Of a stretch of 64,000 bases of DNA, positions 12,301 through 30,107 are shown one piece after another (positions within the stretch are counted from its first letter, which is position 1; every line of letters begins with the position of its first letter). A program made the translations under genes and the position numbers. The stretch spans positions 248,001 to 312,000 of the forward strand of contig NW_020825367.1 in NCBI RefSeq assembly GCF_003286085.1, read 5' to 3'. This DNA comes from Drosophila persimilis (Eukaryota; Arthropoda; Insecta; Diptera; Drosophilidae). Below the pieces are notes generated by a model. The model ran no database searches, was not told where the DNA came from, and saw nothing but the letters and a program-made list of their open reading frames with translations.

Positions 12301-15300
12301 GTCCTTCACCGAACGGGCCGTATTTATCTGAGATATAGCCTTCCGAAGATTGGCATATCATGAAAATACTGGTTTCTTCTGCACGCTATATCTCTGCAAT
12401 ACGGCAGCCGATTGGACTGTGGCATGTCTTTCCGTGCTCGGGAGAGTCCTGCCAATCGACTGCCATTGGAAAAAGGACTAGGTCCTTCACCGAACGGGCC
12501 GTATTTATCTGAGATATAGCCTTCCGAAGATTGGCATATCATGAAAATACTGGTTTCTTCTGCACGCTATATCTCTGCAATACGGCAGCCGATTGGAGTG
12601 TGGCATGTCTTTCCGTGCTCGGGAGAGTCCTGCCAATCGACTGCCATTGGAAAAAGGACTAGGTCCTTCACCGAACGGGCCGTATTTATCTGAGATATAG
12701 CCTTCCGAAGATTGGCATATCATGAAAATACTGGTTTCTTCTACACGCTATATCTCTGCAATACGGCAGCCGATTGGAGTGTGTCATGTCTTTCCGGGCG
12801 CGGGAGAGTCCTGCCAATCGACTGCCATTGGAAAAAAGGACTAGGTCCTTCACCGATGGGGCCCTATTTATCTGAGATATAGCCTTCCGAAGATTGGCAT
12901 ATCATGAAAATACTGGTTTCTTCTGCACGCTATATCTCTGCAATACGGCAGCCGATCGGGGTGCGGCATGTCTTTCCGTGCTCGGGAGAGTCCTGCCAGT
13001 CGACTGCCGTTGGAAAAAAGGACATCAATTTTTTCACGATTTTCGCAAAAAATCATGATGGTTACATCATTAAATTTGCCAAAAATCGGCCTCATTTTCG
13101 AAGTCGAGATTTTGATGCCGACCGACAGTCTGGATCCTCACGATCCTGGGCGACTAGGTCCTTCACCGAACGGGCCCTATTTATCTGAGATATAGCCTTC
13201 CGAAGATTGGCATATCATGAAAATACTGGTTTCTTCTGCACGCTATATCTCTGCAATACCGCAGCCGATCGGGGTGGGGAATGTCTTTCCGTGCTCGGGA
13301 GAATCCTGCCAATCGACTGCCGTTGAAAGAAAGGACTAGGTCCTTCACCGAACGGGCCCTATTTATCTGAGATATAGCCTTCCGAAGATTGGCATATCAT
13401 GAAAATACTGGTTTCTTCTGCACGCTATATCTCTGCAATACGGCAGCCGATCGGGGTGGGGAATGTCTTTCCGTGCTCGGGAGAATCCTGCCAATCGACT
13501 GCCGTTGAAAGAAAGGACTAGGTCCTTCACCGAACGGGCCCTATGTATCTGAGATAAAGCCTTCCGAAGATTGGCATATCATGAAAATACTGGTTTCTTC
13601 TGCACGCTATATCTCTGCAATACGGCAGCCCATTGGAGTGTGGCATGTCTTTCCGTGCTCGGGAGAGTCCTGCCAATCGACTGCCATTGGAAAAAAGGAC
13701 TAGGTCCTTCACCGATCGGGCCCTATTTATCTGAGATATAGCCTTCCGAAGATTGGCATATCATGAAAATACTGGTTTCTTCTGCACGCTATATCTCTGC
13801 AATACGGCAGCCCATTGGAGTGTGGCATGTCTTTCCGTGCTCGGGAGAGTCCTGCCAATCATGAAAATACTGGTTTCTTCTGCACGCTATATCTCTGCAA
13901 TACGGCAGCCGATTGGAGTGTGGCATGTCTTTCCGTGCTCGGGAGAGTCCTGCCAATCGACTGCCATTGGAAAAAAGGACTAGGTCCTTCACCGATCGGG
14001 CCCTATTTATCTGAGATATAGCCTTCCGAAGATTGGCATATCATGAAAATACTGGTTTCTTCTGCACGCTATATCTCTGCAATACGGCAGCCGATTGGGG
14101 TGTGGCATGTCTTTCCGTGCTCGGGAGAAACCTGCCAATCGACTGCCATTGGAAAAAAGGACTACGTCCTTCACCGATGGGGCCCTATTTATCTGAGATA
14201 TAGCCTTCCGAAGATTGGCATATCATGAAAATACTGGTTTCTTCTGCACGCTATATCTCTGTAATACGGCAGCCGATCGGGGTGCGGCATGTCTTTCCGT
14301 GCTCGGGAGAGTCCTGCTAATCGACTGCCATTGGAAAAAAGGACTAGGTCCTTCACCGAACGGGCCCTATTTATCTGAGATATAGCCTTCCGAAGATTGG
14401 CATATCATGAAAATACTGGTTTCTTCTGCACGCTATATCTCTGCAATACGGCAGCCGATCGGGGTGCGGCATGTCCTTCCGAGCTCGGGAGAGTCCTGCT
14501 AATCGACTGCCATTGGAAAAAAGGACTAGGTCCTTCACCGTTGGGGCCCTATTTATCTAAGATATAGCCTTCCGAAGATTGGCATATCATGAAAATACTG
14601 GTTTCTTCTGCACGCTATATCTCTGTAATACGGCAGCCGATCGGGGTGCGGCATGTCTTTCCGTGCTCGGGAGAGTCCTGCTAATCGACTGCCATTGGAA
14701 AAAAGGACTAGGTCCTTCACCGAACGGGCCCTATTTATCTGAGATATAGCCTTCCGAAGATTGGCATATCATGAAAATACTGGTTTCTTCTGCACGCTAT
14801 ATCTCTTCAATACGGCAGCCGATCGGGGTGCGGCATGTCCTTCCGAGCTCGGGAGAGTCCTGCTAATCGACTGCCATTGGAAAAAAGGACTAGGTCCTTC
14901 ACCGTTGGGGCCCTATTTATCTAAGATATAGCCTTCCGAAGATTGGCATATCATGAAAATACTGGTTTCTTCTGCACGCTATATCTCTGCAATACGGCAG
15001 CCGATCGGGGTGCGGCATGTCCTTCCGTGCTCGGGAGAGTCCTGCCAATCGACTGCCATTGGAAAAAAGGACCAGGTCCTTCACCGATCGGGCCCTATTT
15101 ATCTGAGATATAGCCTTCCGAAGATTGGCATATCATGAAAATACTGGTTTCTTCTGCACGCTATATCTCTGCAATACGGCAGCCGATCGGGGTGCGGCAT
15201 GTCTTTCCGTGCTCGGGAGAGTCCTGCCAATCGACTGCCATTGGAAAAAAGGACTAGGTCCTTCACCGATCGGGCCCTATTTATCTGACATATAGCCTTC

Positions 15301-15811
15301 CGAAGATTGGCATATCATGAAAATACTGGTTTCTTCTGCACGCTATATCTCTGCAATACGGCAGCCGATAGGGGTGCGGCATGTCTTTCCGTGCTCGGGA
15401 GAGTCCTGCCAATCGACTGCCATTGGAAGAAAGGACTAGGTCCTTCACCGATGGGGCCCTATTTATCTGAGATATAGCCTTCCGAAGATTGGCATATCAT
15501 GAAAATACTGGTTTCTTCTGCACGCTATATCTCTGCAATACGGCAGCCGATCGGTGTGCGGCATGTCTTTCCGTGCTCGGGAGAGTCCTGCCAATCGACT
15601 GCCATTGGAAAAAAGGACATAAATTTTTTCACGATTTTCGCAAAAAATCATGATGGTTACATCATTAAATTTGCCAAAAATCGGCCTCATTTTCGAAGTC
15701 GAGATTTTGATGCCGACCGACAGTCTGGATCCTCACGATCCTGGGCGACTAGGTCCTTCACCGAACGGGCCCTATTTATCTGAGATATAGCCTTCCGAAG
15801 ATTGGCATATC
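6365..15811 (+). repeat. Duplicated higher-order blocks inside the satellite
   Basis: The order of unit variants between about 6365 and 10823 is repeated between about 10990 and 15811. Matching markers are 6563/11188 and 7422/12047 (offset 4625), 8098/12904 and 8957/13763 (offset 4806, one extra unit), and 10511/15499 (offset 4988, two extra units). The pair includes rare variants such as the 98-bp deleted unit and the 'cttccccgatgg' variant. A third, shorter copy follows: 15463-16160 matches 17232-17930 at offset 1769, and 16550-17200 matches 17955-18600 at offset 1405. This is the pattern expected from repeated unequal exchange. Confidence 0.85.
8957..9054 (+). repeat. 98-bp deleted satellite unit (twin at 13763-13860)
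   Basis: One unit lacks 84 bp, joining 'cctgccaatc' directly to 'atgaaaatac'. The trinucleotide 'atc' is present at both original breakpoints, so the deletion probably used short homology. The identical deleted unit at 13763-13860 shows that it was copied with the larger block. Confidence 0.9.
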
Positions 15812-18800
15812 ATGAAAATACTGGTTTCTTCTGCACGCTATATCTCTGCAATACGGCAGCCGATTGGAGTGTGGCATGTCTTTCCGTGCTCGGGAGAGTC
15901 CTGCCAATCGACTGCCATTGGAAAAAAGGACTAGGTCCTTCACCGATCGGGCCCTATTTATCTGAGATATAGCCTTCCGAAGATTGGCATATCATGAAAA
16001 TACTGGTTTCTTCTGCACGCTATATCTCTGCAATACGGCAGCCGATTGGGGTGTGGCATGTCTTTCCGTGCTCGGGAGAAACCTGCCAATCGACTGCCAT
16101 TGGAAAAAAGGACTAGGTCCTTCACCGATGGGGCCCTATTTATCTGAGATATAGCCTTCCGAAGATTGGCATATCATGAAAATACTGGTTTCTTCTGCAC
16201 GCTATATCTCTGCAATACGGCAGCCGATCGGGGTGCGGCATGTCCTTCCGTGCTCGGGAGAGTCCTGCCAATCGACTGCCATTGGAAAAAAGGACTAGGT
16301 CCTTCACCGATCGGGCCCTATTTATCTGAGATATAGCCTTCCGAAGATTGGCATATCATGAAAATACTGGTTTCTTCTGCACGCTATATCTCTGCAATAC
16401 GGCAGCCGATAGGGGTGCGGCATGTCTTTCCGTGCTCGGGAGAAACCTGCCAATCGACTGCCATTGGAAAAAAGGACTAGGTCCTTCACCGATGGGGCCC
16501 TATTTATCTGAGATATAGCCTTCCGAAGATTGGCATATCATGAAAATACTGGTTTCTTCTGCACGCTATATCTCTGTAATACGGCAGCCGATTGGGGTGC
16601 GGCATGTCTTTCCGTGCTCGGGAGAGTCCTGCTAATCGACTGCCATTGGAAAAAAGGACTAGGTCCTTCACCGTTGGGGCCCTATTTATCTGAGATATAG
16701 CCTTCCGAAGATTGGCATATCATGAAAATACTGGTTTCTTCTGCACGCTATATCTCTGCAATACGGCAGCCGATCGGGGTGCGGCATGTCCTTCCGTGCT
16801 CGGGAGAGTCCTGCCAATCGACTGCCATTGGAAAAAAGGACTAGGTCCTTCACCGATCGGGCCCTATTTATCTGAGATATAGCCTTCCGAAGATTGGCAT
16901 ATCATGAAAATACTGGTTTCTTCTGCACGCTATATCTCTGCAATACGGCAGCCGATAGGGGTGCGGCATGTCTTTCCGTGCTCGGGAGAGTCCTGCCAAT
17001 CGACTGCCATTGGAAAAAAGGACTAGGTCCTTCACCGATGGGGCCCTATTTATCTCAGATATAGCCTTCCGAAGATTGGCATATCATGAAAATACTGGTT
17101 TCTTCTGCACGCTATATCTCTGCAATACGGCAGCCGATAGGGGTGCGGCATGTCTTTCCGTGCTCGGGAGAGTCCTGCCAATCGACTGCCATTGGAAGAA
17201 AGGACTAGGTCCTTCACCGATGGGGCCCTATTTATCTGAGATATAGCCTTCCGAAGATTGGCATATCATGAAAATACTGGTTTCTTCTGCACGCTATATC
17301 TCTGCAATACGGCAGCCGATCGGTGTGCGGCATGTCTTTCCGTGCTCGGGAGAGTCCTGCCAATCGACTGCCATTGGAAAAAAGGACATAAATTTTTTCA
17401 CGATTTTCGCAAAAAATCATGATGGTTACATCATTAAATTTGCCAAAAATCGGCCTCATTTTCGAAGTCGAGATTTTGATGCCGACCGACAGTCTGGATC
17501 CTCACGATCCTGGGCGACTAGGTCCTTCACCGAACGGGCCCTATTTATCTGAGATATAGCCTTCCGAAGATTGGCATATCATGAAAATACTGGTTTCTTC
17601 TGCACGCTATATCTCTGCAATACGGCAGCCGATTGGAGTGTGGCATGTCTTTCCGTGCTCGGGAGAGTCCTGCCAATCGACTGCCATTGGAAAAAAGGAC
17701 TAGGTCCTTCACCGATCGGGCCCTATTTATCTGAGATATAGCCTTCCGAAGATTGGCATATCATGAAAATACTGGTTTCTTCTGCACGCTATATCTCTGC
17801 AATACGGCAGCCGATTGGGGTGTGGCATGTCTTTCCGTGCTCGGGAGAAACCTGCCAATCGACTGCCATTGGAAAAAAGGACTAGGTCCTTCACCGATGG
17901 GGCCCTATTTATCTGAGATATAGCCTTCCGAAGATTGGCATATCATGAAAATACTGGTTTCTTCTGCACGCTATATCTCTGTAATACGGCAGCCGATTGG
18001 GGTGCGGCATGTCTTTCCGTGCTCGGGAGAGTCCTGCTAATCGACTGCCATTGGAAAAAAGGACTAGGTCCTTCACCGTTGGGGCCCTATTTATCTGAGA
18101 TATAGCCTTCCGAAGATTGGCATATCATGAAAATACTGGTTTCTTCTGCACGCTATATCTCTGCAATACGGCAGCCGATCGGGGTGCGGCATGTCCTTCC
18201 GTGCTCGGGAGAGTCCTGCCAATCGACTGCCATTGGAAAAAAGGACTAGGTCCTTCACCGATCGGGCCCTATTTATCTGAGATATAGCCTTCCGAAGATT
18301 GGCATATCATGAAAATACTGGTTTCTTCTGCACGCTAAATCTCTGCAATACGGCAGCCGATAGGGGTGCGGCATGTCTTTCCGTGCTCGGGAGAGTCCTG
18401 CCAATCGACTGCCATTGGAAAAAAGGACTAGGTCCTTCACCGATGGGGCCCTATTTATCTCAGATATAGCCTTCCGAAGATTGGCATATCATGAAAATAC
18501 TGGTTTCTTCTGCACGCTATATCTCTGCAATACGGCAGCCGATCGGGGTGCGGCATGTCTTTCCGTGCTCGGGAGAGTCCTGCTAATCGACTGCCATTGG
18601 AAAAAAGGACTAGGTCCTTCACCGTTGGGGCCCTATTTATCTGAGATATAGCCTTCCGAAGATTGGCATATCATGAAAATACTGGTTTCTTCTGCACGCT
18701 ATATCTCTGCAATACGGCAGCCGATCGGGGTGCGGCATGTCTTTCCGTGCTCGGGAGAGTCCTGCCAATCGACTGCCATTGGAAAAAAGGACTAGGTCCT

Positions 18801-19094
18801 TCACCGATCGGGCCCTATTTATCTGAGATATAGCCTTCCGAAGATTGGCATATCATGAAAATACTGGTTTCTTCTGCACGCTATATCTCTGCAATACGGC
18901 AGCCGATCGGGGTGCGGCATGTCTTTCCGTGCTCGGGATTGTCCTGCCAATCGACTGCCATTGGAAAAAAGGACTAGGTCCTTCACCGATGGGGCCCTAT
19001 TTATCTGAGATATAGCCTTCCGAAGATTGCCATATCATGAAAATACTGAAAAAAGGACATTAGTTTTATATCACGATTTTCGCAAAAAATCATG

Positions 19095-19507
19095 GGCAGT
19101 CTCGGTTTCAGCCCTCTCAAATTAAAAATCATTTAAAAAGATTAATTCATGTTATTTATTTGTGTTATATCTATTTCAACTGCCTTGCGGTATTCAATAG
19201 GCATGCAATTTCCAGTAATTCGTGTACAGAAAACAGTTGAAACAATGAAAACTGACACTGTGGTTGCCAAATCGTACAAAAAACCAAATTGTTAACTGTT
19301 TATGCGCTGTCTTCTCTCTCGCTCTCGCTCACGCTCACGTTCTCGCTCTCACACCGATCTAAATTTTTTGGTCTTGAACAAGGGGAAATTGACGCACTGG
19401 CCCAATGCACTGGCACTGGCCAACCGTTAACAAACATATTGCTAAAAACCGAACTACGTAGAAACAAAATCATACAAAAATCTATAAATTTACACTCGCG
19501 GCTGGCC
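19095..19507. other. Satellite/gene boundary and Srp54k 3' flank
   Basis: Single-copy DNA between the satellite and the Srp54k stop. It holds a pyrimidine-rich tract (ctctcgctctcgctcacgct and similar, 19309-19353). The proximal part is probably the Srp54k 3-prime UTR. No gene is seen. Confidence 0.6.
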
Positions 19508-21122
<1,615 letters not shown>

Positions 21123-21223
21123 CTATTGGCAGCTTACAAATTTAGTTGGGCTACTTGCGAAGCAAATTCATGCGAAATTGCAGGAAACTTTTACTTTTGG
21201 TCTTTGACACGTCGATGTGGACT

Positions 21224-21231
21224 TATCGATA
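21224..21231. promoter_or_regulatory. DRE (TATCGATA) in the Srp54k/Gen promoter
   Basis: A perfect palindromic TATCGATA, the site bound by DREF (and overlapping BEAF-32 CGATA motifs), lies 132 bp upstream of the Srp54k start codon. DRE is a standard core element of fly housekeeping promoters. Confidence 0.7.
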
Positions 21232-21545
21232 AAATATACCGTCCGACCGTCAGAAATATACCTAAACATACCGTCTCATTTAAAAAATATACCGTAAATA
21301 TTCTGACGAATTTAAGTTATATTTTACATATTCCTCGATTTTCCGATCTTCCGTCCAATATTCCCAGCTATATAGATCTTTCAGTTTTGCCCAGATAATT
21401 TTATATGATTGATGAATCAATTTTGATCAGAATTAACTACTTTTAGGTACTCGCATGTGTTTTATTTTGACAAAAACACGGTTTCAACAAAACTGTTTAA
21501 CAAAAAAACACTCTCATTTTCAAAACATACCGCTAATATACCTCA
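21232..21545. promoter_or_regulatory. Cluster of motif-6-like elements (ATACCG)
   Basis: Copies of AAATATACCG or close variants lie at 21232, about 21254, about 21263 and 21285, with two more near 21524-21542. This is the reverse complement of a CGGTATATTT element close to the fly core promoter motif 6. The same element is repeated upstream of Asterix. The rest of this 620-bp divergent spacer shows no gene. Confidence 0.55.
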
Positions 21546-21712
21546 ATTTAAATGTCACCAGTGGTCGTTCTGGAAGAGGAGGACTGACCACAGCTGTCAA
21601 AATGCGACCTATCGGTCGCGTTGCGTAGTGATTGGCTATACAGGCAAAAGAAGAGCGTTCTTTTGAATTTGAATTTAGAATATTGTTTCATTGTTCATTG
21701 TTTCATTGTTTT

Positions 21713-24225
21713 ATGGGTGTAAAAGAACTTTGGACAGTTTTAACCCCTCATGCTGAGCGCAAGCCGATAAATGAGCTTCGCGGCAAGAAAGTGGCCATTG
21801 ATTTGGCCGGCTGGGTGTGCGAAAGTCTGAATGTGGTCGACTATTTTGTGCATCCGCGGCATCATCTAAAGTTGGTTAAATTCTCACTGGACTGAAAGTT
21901 CTTTGTATTGATCTGATAGCTAATGGCTAATTCTTTTCAGAAACCTTTTCTTTCGCACCTGCTACCTTATATGGGAGCAAGTCACTCCAGTGTTCGTTTT
22001 GGAGGGAGTGGCTCCGAAACTGAAGGGCCAAGTGATTACCAAACGAAATGAGCTGCAGTTTCGAGGAGTAAGACCCAAGGATGCAGCCACTGGCACGCAA
22101 ACTGCTGCAAAAGTAGACAAAGGACGGACCCGCTTCAACCATGTCCTGAAACAGTGCGAGACTCTGCTGCTCTCAATGGGAATTCAGTGTGTCCAAGGCC
22201 CAGGCGAAGCGGAGGCCTACGCTGCCTTCCTCAACAAGCACGGAGTATGTTCTGTTCTCCATGCTTTTCATTAATTGACCTATCAATTTGAACTACAAAC
22301 TCTTCCAGTTGGTGGATGGCGTCATTAGCCAGGATTCGGATTGCTTTGCCTACGGTGCTATACGGGTGTATCGCAACTTCTCAGTGTCCACCCAAGGGGC
22401 CCAGGCTGCCGCTGGGGGTGCTGTTGATATCTACGACATGCGGGAGATTACGAGCCGCATGGATTTTGGCCAGCACAAGATTATTGTGATGGCTCTTCTA
22501 TGCGGCTGTGACTACTGTCCAGATGGCATTGGGGGTATTGGCAAAGATGGTGTCCTAAAACTGTTCAACAAGTACAAGGAATCGGAGATCCTGGATCGGT
22601 AAAGCTAAAGAGCAAAGCTACTCTCAAACAGATTAATGCATTCTCCTTATAGGTTGAGGAACTGGCGAGCCGAGACAGATAAGTACAATGCTCTGGAGAT
22701 GCGGGTGGATGACAAATCCATCTGCAGCAACTGCGGACACATTGGGCGGACGCAGAGCCACACGAAGAGCGGCTGTAGCGTCTGTCGCACTAAACGGGGC
22801 TGTGACGAGACCTTGTGGAAGTAAGACCTATCTAGAATACAAAAATATAAAAGTTGATACGATTCGTTGCTCCCCCGCAGAGAACAACGCCTTTCCATTA
22901 AGGCGGAGCTGATCCTACGCCGAAAGGCCTTGTTGGCTCCAGAGTTTCCCAACGAGGAGATAATATCCGAGTTTCTCAGCGAGCCCCCAACGATACCAAA
23001 TCTAAATCTTGGCTGGCGGCAGCCGAATCTCGTGAAATTCATCAAGCAGATAGGGCATCTGCTGCAGTGGCCGGAAATCTACTGCTTTCAGAAGTTCTTT
23101 CCGATCCTCACCCGTTGGCAGGTGCAGCAGGCGGCCAGGACCAATGCGATAGAACGATTGGAGCTCGTTCAGCCGGTGGATATCATCAAGAAGCGTACCG
23201 TGAAGGGAGTGGCCAGTTTGGAGCTGCGCTGGCAGGATCCCAGTGGCAGTTTCCAGGGACTCATACCAGACAAACAGATTTCAGAGTTCGAGCTGGAACA
23301 TCCCAAGGGCATCGAAGAGCTCTACTATACCGTGGAGCCGCTGGACATGCTGGAAGCTGCGTATCCCGATCTCGTGGCATCCTTTCTCAAATCCAAGGAG
23401 AAGCCCCCGAAGAAGGCCACGCGAAAGAAGAAGACCGATCCCCTGAGCGCCATCGAGAACATCCCAGAAACATTAGATAAGCAGAAGGCGAACCCAGCGA
23501 AACCGAAGCGAGTGGTCAAAAAGAAAAAGGCTCAAACGGAGCAGTCTCAGCCTTCACTGCAACAATTCCTCAGACGGGAGAAAATAGGGGGGACTCCTGT
23601 GAAGAATTCTCTGCCACAAATGGCACAATTGCCACAGAAATGCTCCACACCCATCACCAAATTCTTGCCTTCGGATCTCGAAAGCGACTGCGACGAGGTA
23701 GAGTTCGACATGTCCGATGTAGTCAATGGAATCATATCGAATCCGAATGCTCGACCAACTGTGACAAGACACGAAGGACGACAGTTGCACTACGAGGCCT
23801 TATCCGACGACCTGAGCATGCGTCTGGCCCAACTGAGTCTAAGGAAGGATGAGCTCCAGGAGGAGCCTCTACCTCCAGTTGCTGAACACAAAAGGGATCT
23901 CTCGCTGGTCGAGCACCTGCCGCAGAGCAAGCGTCTCTCTCTGGACGATAGCTTTGATCTGCTGGTGAAGGGCGATCTTAAGAAGGTTCCCCACTTGATA
24001 CAGCCAATTAGGACTCCCGTGGACCGCTTCAAGCACCAGCATCGCATAAGTGAGCATCTTCCACAGCCTGCTGTCGAGCCTGCTGCAAACGTGAGCTACT
24101 TCTTCAATCAAAGCAGTGATAATGCCGATGCCTTCGAGCAGTTGATGAACTCCAGCCTGGGAATCCAAGAGCAGGCAGAAGGGGATGAGGAGGAGGAAGA
24201 TGATTTGGTGGTAATCAGTGATTAG
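21713..24225 (+). CDS. Gen: XPG-like endonuclease Gen (GEN1 orthologue)
   Basis: Gen is a Rad2/XPG-family nuclease that cuts flaps and Holliday-like junctions during DNA repair. Exons are 21713-21870, 21941-22244, 22309-22598, 22653-22820 and 22881-24225; all phases join and give 754 aa. The N-terminal nuclease region starts MGVKELWTVLTP, with catalytic AIDLAGW near residue 30. The internal nuclease region has GPGEAEAY (about 141-148) and VISQDSDCFAYGA (about 159-171), followed by GCDYCPDGIGGIGKDG, the helix-two-turn-helix. A cysteine cluster (CSNCGH...CSVCRTKRGC) lies near 265-292, and the C-terminal half is long and charged. The first donor is unusual (GTTGGT), but the frame needs it. The start matches the conserved family N-terminus. 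Gen is convergent with AlaRS-m; the stops are 114 bp apart. Confidence 0.95.
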
Positions 24226-24339
24226 GCTTACAGTTTATAGTGTGCGATTTATTCGCTCTTTACAAAAAAAAAAAGGAAACGATTCCACAGCAAATCTTGG
24301 AGCTTGCGCTTATCTCTTCTTATTTTTTGGGGAGGGTGA

Positions 24340-27891
<3,552 letters not shown>

Positions 27892-27973
27892 GCCAAAATT
27901 GTATTGGAATTCGAGTTAATTACATGCGACCGGCAATTAAAACAGAGATACGATCAGATAAAATCTCTACTCG

Positions 27974-27983
27974 AACAGCTGAT
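27974..27983. promoter_or_regulatory. Motif-5 E-box between AlaRS-m and Fitm
   Basis: AACAGCTGAT matches the fly core promoter E-box consensus AWCAGCTGWT. It lies 83 bp upstream of the AlaRS-m start codon, in the 523-bp divergent spacer (27892-28414). A CT tract (28288-28304) lies closer to Fitm. Confidence 0.55.
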
Positions 27984-28414
27984 CCGCAACAGCCATTCAC
28001 AATGAAGCGTCGACATATAGATGGCTATTCGCGGGACGTCGTCAATACCTGTGCAACTGTTCTATTTTTTACGGGGGCGCAACAGCTGCGCGCACGTAGA
28101 TTTTTGGTTGGAACGTATGTCAGCGAAAAACAACTAGGAGCAACGACAGTGGATACCATAACTGATGTGACAGTGGATATAAATATCACTGAAATTAATG
28201 AAATCCACTTTCGAACAGTGCATCGAAGGTAATGTTGCCCAGGACTGTATGAACTTTGACACGCACCATGCTTCCGCTTTCACTTTTACTCTCTCTCTCT
28301 CTCGCGCTTTAGCATAACCAAAAACGGCAGCAACAACGCATTTCCCACCTTGACCAAGTGCAAACCCCAGCGCCGCAAGACAGCAACAAGCGTCAACGAA
28401 ATCTAAATCGAATT

Positions 28415-29738
28415 ATGGCCACCAAACGGCGACCGCTGCGTCCGAACATTGGAACAAGTTCTGGATCAAACATGAACTTTCGACCTGGGGGTCCGGACAT
28501 AACTCGGTCCGAGGCTAGGGGCACTAGACCTACAGCAGCCCCCACTAGTATCAGAGAGATTCTAGTCATGGGAGTAATACATTTGTGTAAGAAAACGATA
28601 TTCTTCAACACGGACCTCAAGGTGGCACTCTACTTGGGCAGCCTGTTCGTGGTATCGGTCATTGGGGACTTTGTCCCCTTCCCAAAGACCTACTTCGCAC
28701 GCTCGGACAATCTATTCAACATGTACTTCGTGAAGGTAGGCTGGGGCTGGACTCTGCTGTTTGTGGTGCCCTTCCTAGTTCTGTCTGCCTATACGATCAC
28801 CTGCGGCGATCACAAGCGAATGCTCAGGCATCACTTCCCTCGCATTGTCATAGCCACATTCTTTTGGTTTTTCTGGACGAAGCTCTTCAACATTGTGGAA
28901 ACTTCCTACGGCCGCTGCACGGTCAAAAGTTAGTATTGAAAACGGTTATCAGGATTAGCAGGGTTAACGAAACCTTCTTCTTCCTGTTCCGAAACCAGGC
29001 TTCCAGAGCAAGCCGAGCTGCCTTAAGGCCGGACATCTGTGGCAAGGCTTCGACATATCCGGCCATGCTTTCATCCTGATTCACTCTAGTCTGGTGCTCA
29101 TCGAGGAGGCCCGTCCCATCATCAAGTGGGAGACCATCAAGGAGCACCTCCGCAACGAGATGCACAATCGCAGCGTTTCCGAAAATGCGGGCACCAATCC
29201 CCTTCGAGGCCTGAACGACGAGCAGATGAGGAGCCTGCAGTTCCTCTACAAACGACTAACGCCCATCATCCGGACCCTGTTCATCGGCATGGCCGCTCTG
29301 CAGCTGCTCTGGGACATAATGCTGGTGGGAACCATGCTCTACTACCACCGCATGATTGAGAAGGTCATAAGCGGCATTATAGCCATCCTGACCTGGTACT
29401 TCACGTATCGCTTCTGGTATCCCACGCGCGGCCTCTTGCCAGAAGAGCCCGGAAACGGCACCTTCTTCTACCAGAGGGAGACCCATGTCTTTCCATTCAA
29501 GCGTCCCTCGCATTTATCTGGTACGACCTCCGCCAGTGGAGCCTCTGGCCCCATGAGAGCAAATCCCAATGGCAAAGTGGGAGCGACGAATGTGCCCAAG
29601 GATCAGCAGATGCCAACATTCATGGGCATGCCATTGTTCACCAGCCCGAAGGTGGCCACTGCCGCAGCAAGCTTGCTTCAATCAGCGCAGCAGAAGCGAG
29701 AGCAGCAACAGCAGCAGCAGTTTGGAGCAGATAGCTGA
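28415..29738 (+). CDS. Fitm: Fat storage-inducing transmembrane protein
   Basis: FIT proteins are ER membrane proteins needed for lipid droplet formation, and human FIT2 acts as a lipid phosphatase. Exons are 28415-28928 and 28999-29738; the 70-bp intron is gttagt...aaccag. The product is 417 aa. The N-terminal ~60 residues are basic and disordered (MATKRRPLRPN). Six hydrophobic segments follow, among them VALYLGSLFVVSVIGDFVPF and LLFVVPFLVLSAYTITC. The family signature DISGHAFILIHSSL is in exon 2; its histidine belongs to the proposed catalytic pair. The C-terminus ends in a Gln-rich tail. In-frame codons extend upstream of 28415, but the first ATG with a good context begins the conserved MATKRR. 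It is convergent with Gdap1 (369 bp between stops). Confidence 0.95.
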
Positions 29739-30107
29739 GCCCCAAAGGACGATCCTCGTGAAATCATCGTCCCCGGAGGCTTAAACAAGCATAGCAGGAA
29801 TTGACAATTAGGTGACGGATTGGAATTTATACCAAATTTTTTGTATATTCAACGTTCGAATGATGCTTATGTAAATTATGATATTTTAGCAGCTAGACAC
29901 TGGCTGGCACATGGTTCATCCCTCTTCTCTTCTCCTCTACTTTCTCTTCATCATCCCATACCCCTGCATCAGCATCAGCATCAGCGTCAGCCATCTGGTT
30001 ACCACGTAGTAGCTTTAAGCGTTAAGCGTTTAGCGTTCTTATGTTCGTGCGTTTATATGTGACCAACTTTAACAGTAAAAGGATTTGTTAACAAACGTAT
30101 CTGCCGT

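Larger units (their letters stand above)
5946..19094. repeat. Satellite array, block 2 (182-bp unit)
   Basis: The same 182-bp satellite resumes after the unrelated insert and runs to about 19094, ending roughly 410 bp from the Srp54k stop codon. It contains nine of the eleven long units (182 + 131 bp). Unit variants differ mainly in the stretches after 'ccgat' and after 'ccttcaccg' (aacggg, atgggg, atcggg, ttgggg). The last unit breaks off after 'gaaaatactg' at 19048 and is joined to a decayed start of the 131-bp module (19049-19094). No open reading frame in the array looks like a gene. The short frames that recur every 182 or 364 bp simply follow the repeat. Confidence 0.97.

Noticed and set aside
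273-18651. Many 60-125 codon frames recurring through the satellite on both strands
   Set aside because: They repeat with the 182/313-bp period, change with unit type, and many start at the same sequence. They are a result of a stop-poor repeat, not genes.
1-19094. CRISPR-like regular repeat pattern
   Set aside because: The whole unit is repeated with no unique spacers, and the genome is animal. It is a satellite.
28358-28414. Upstream extension of Fitm to a GTG codon
   Set aside because: GTG starts are not expected here, and the first good ATG (28415) begins the conserved N-terminus.
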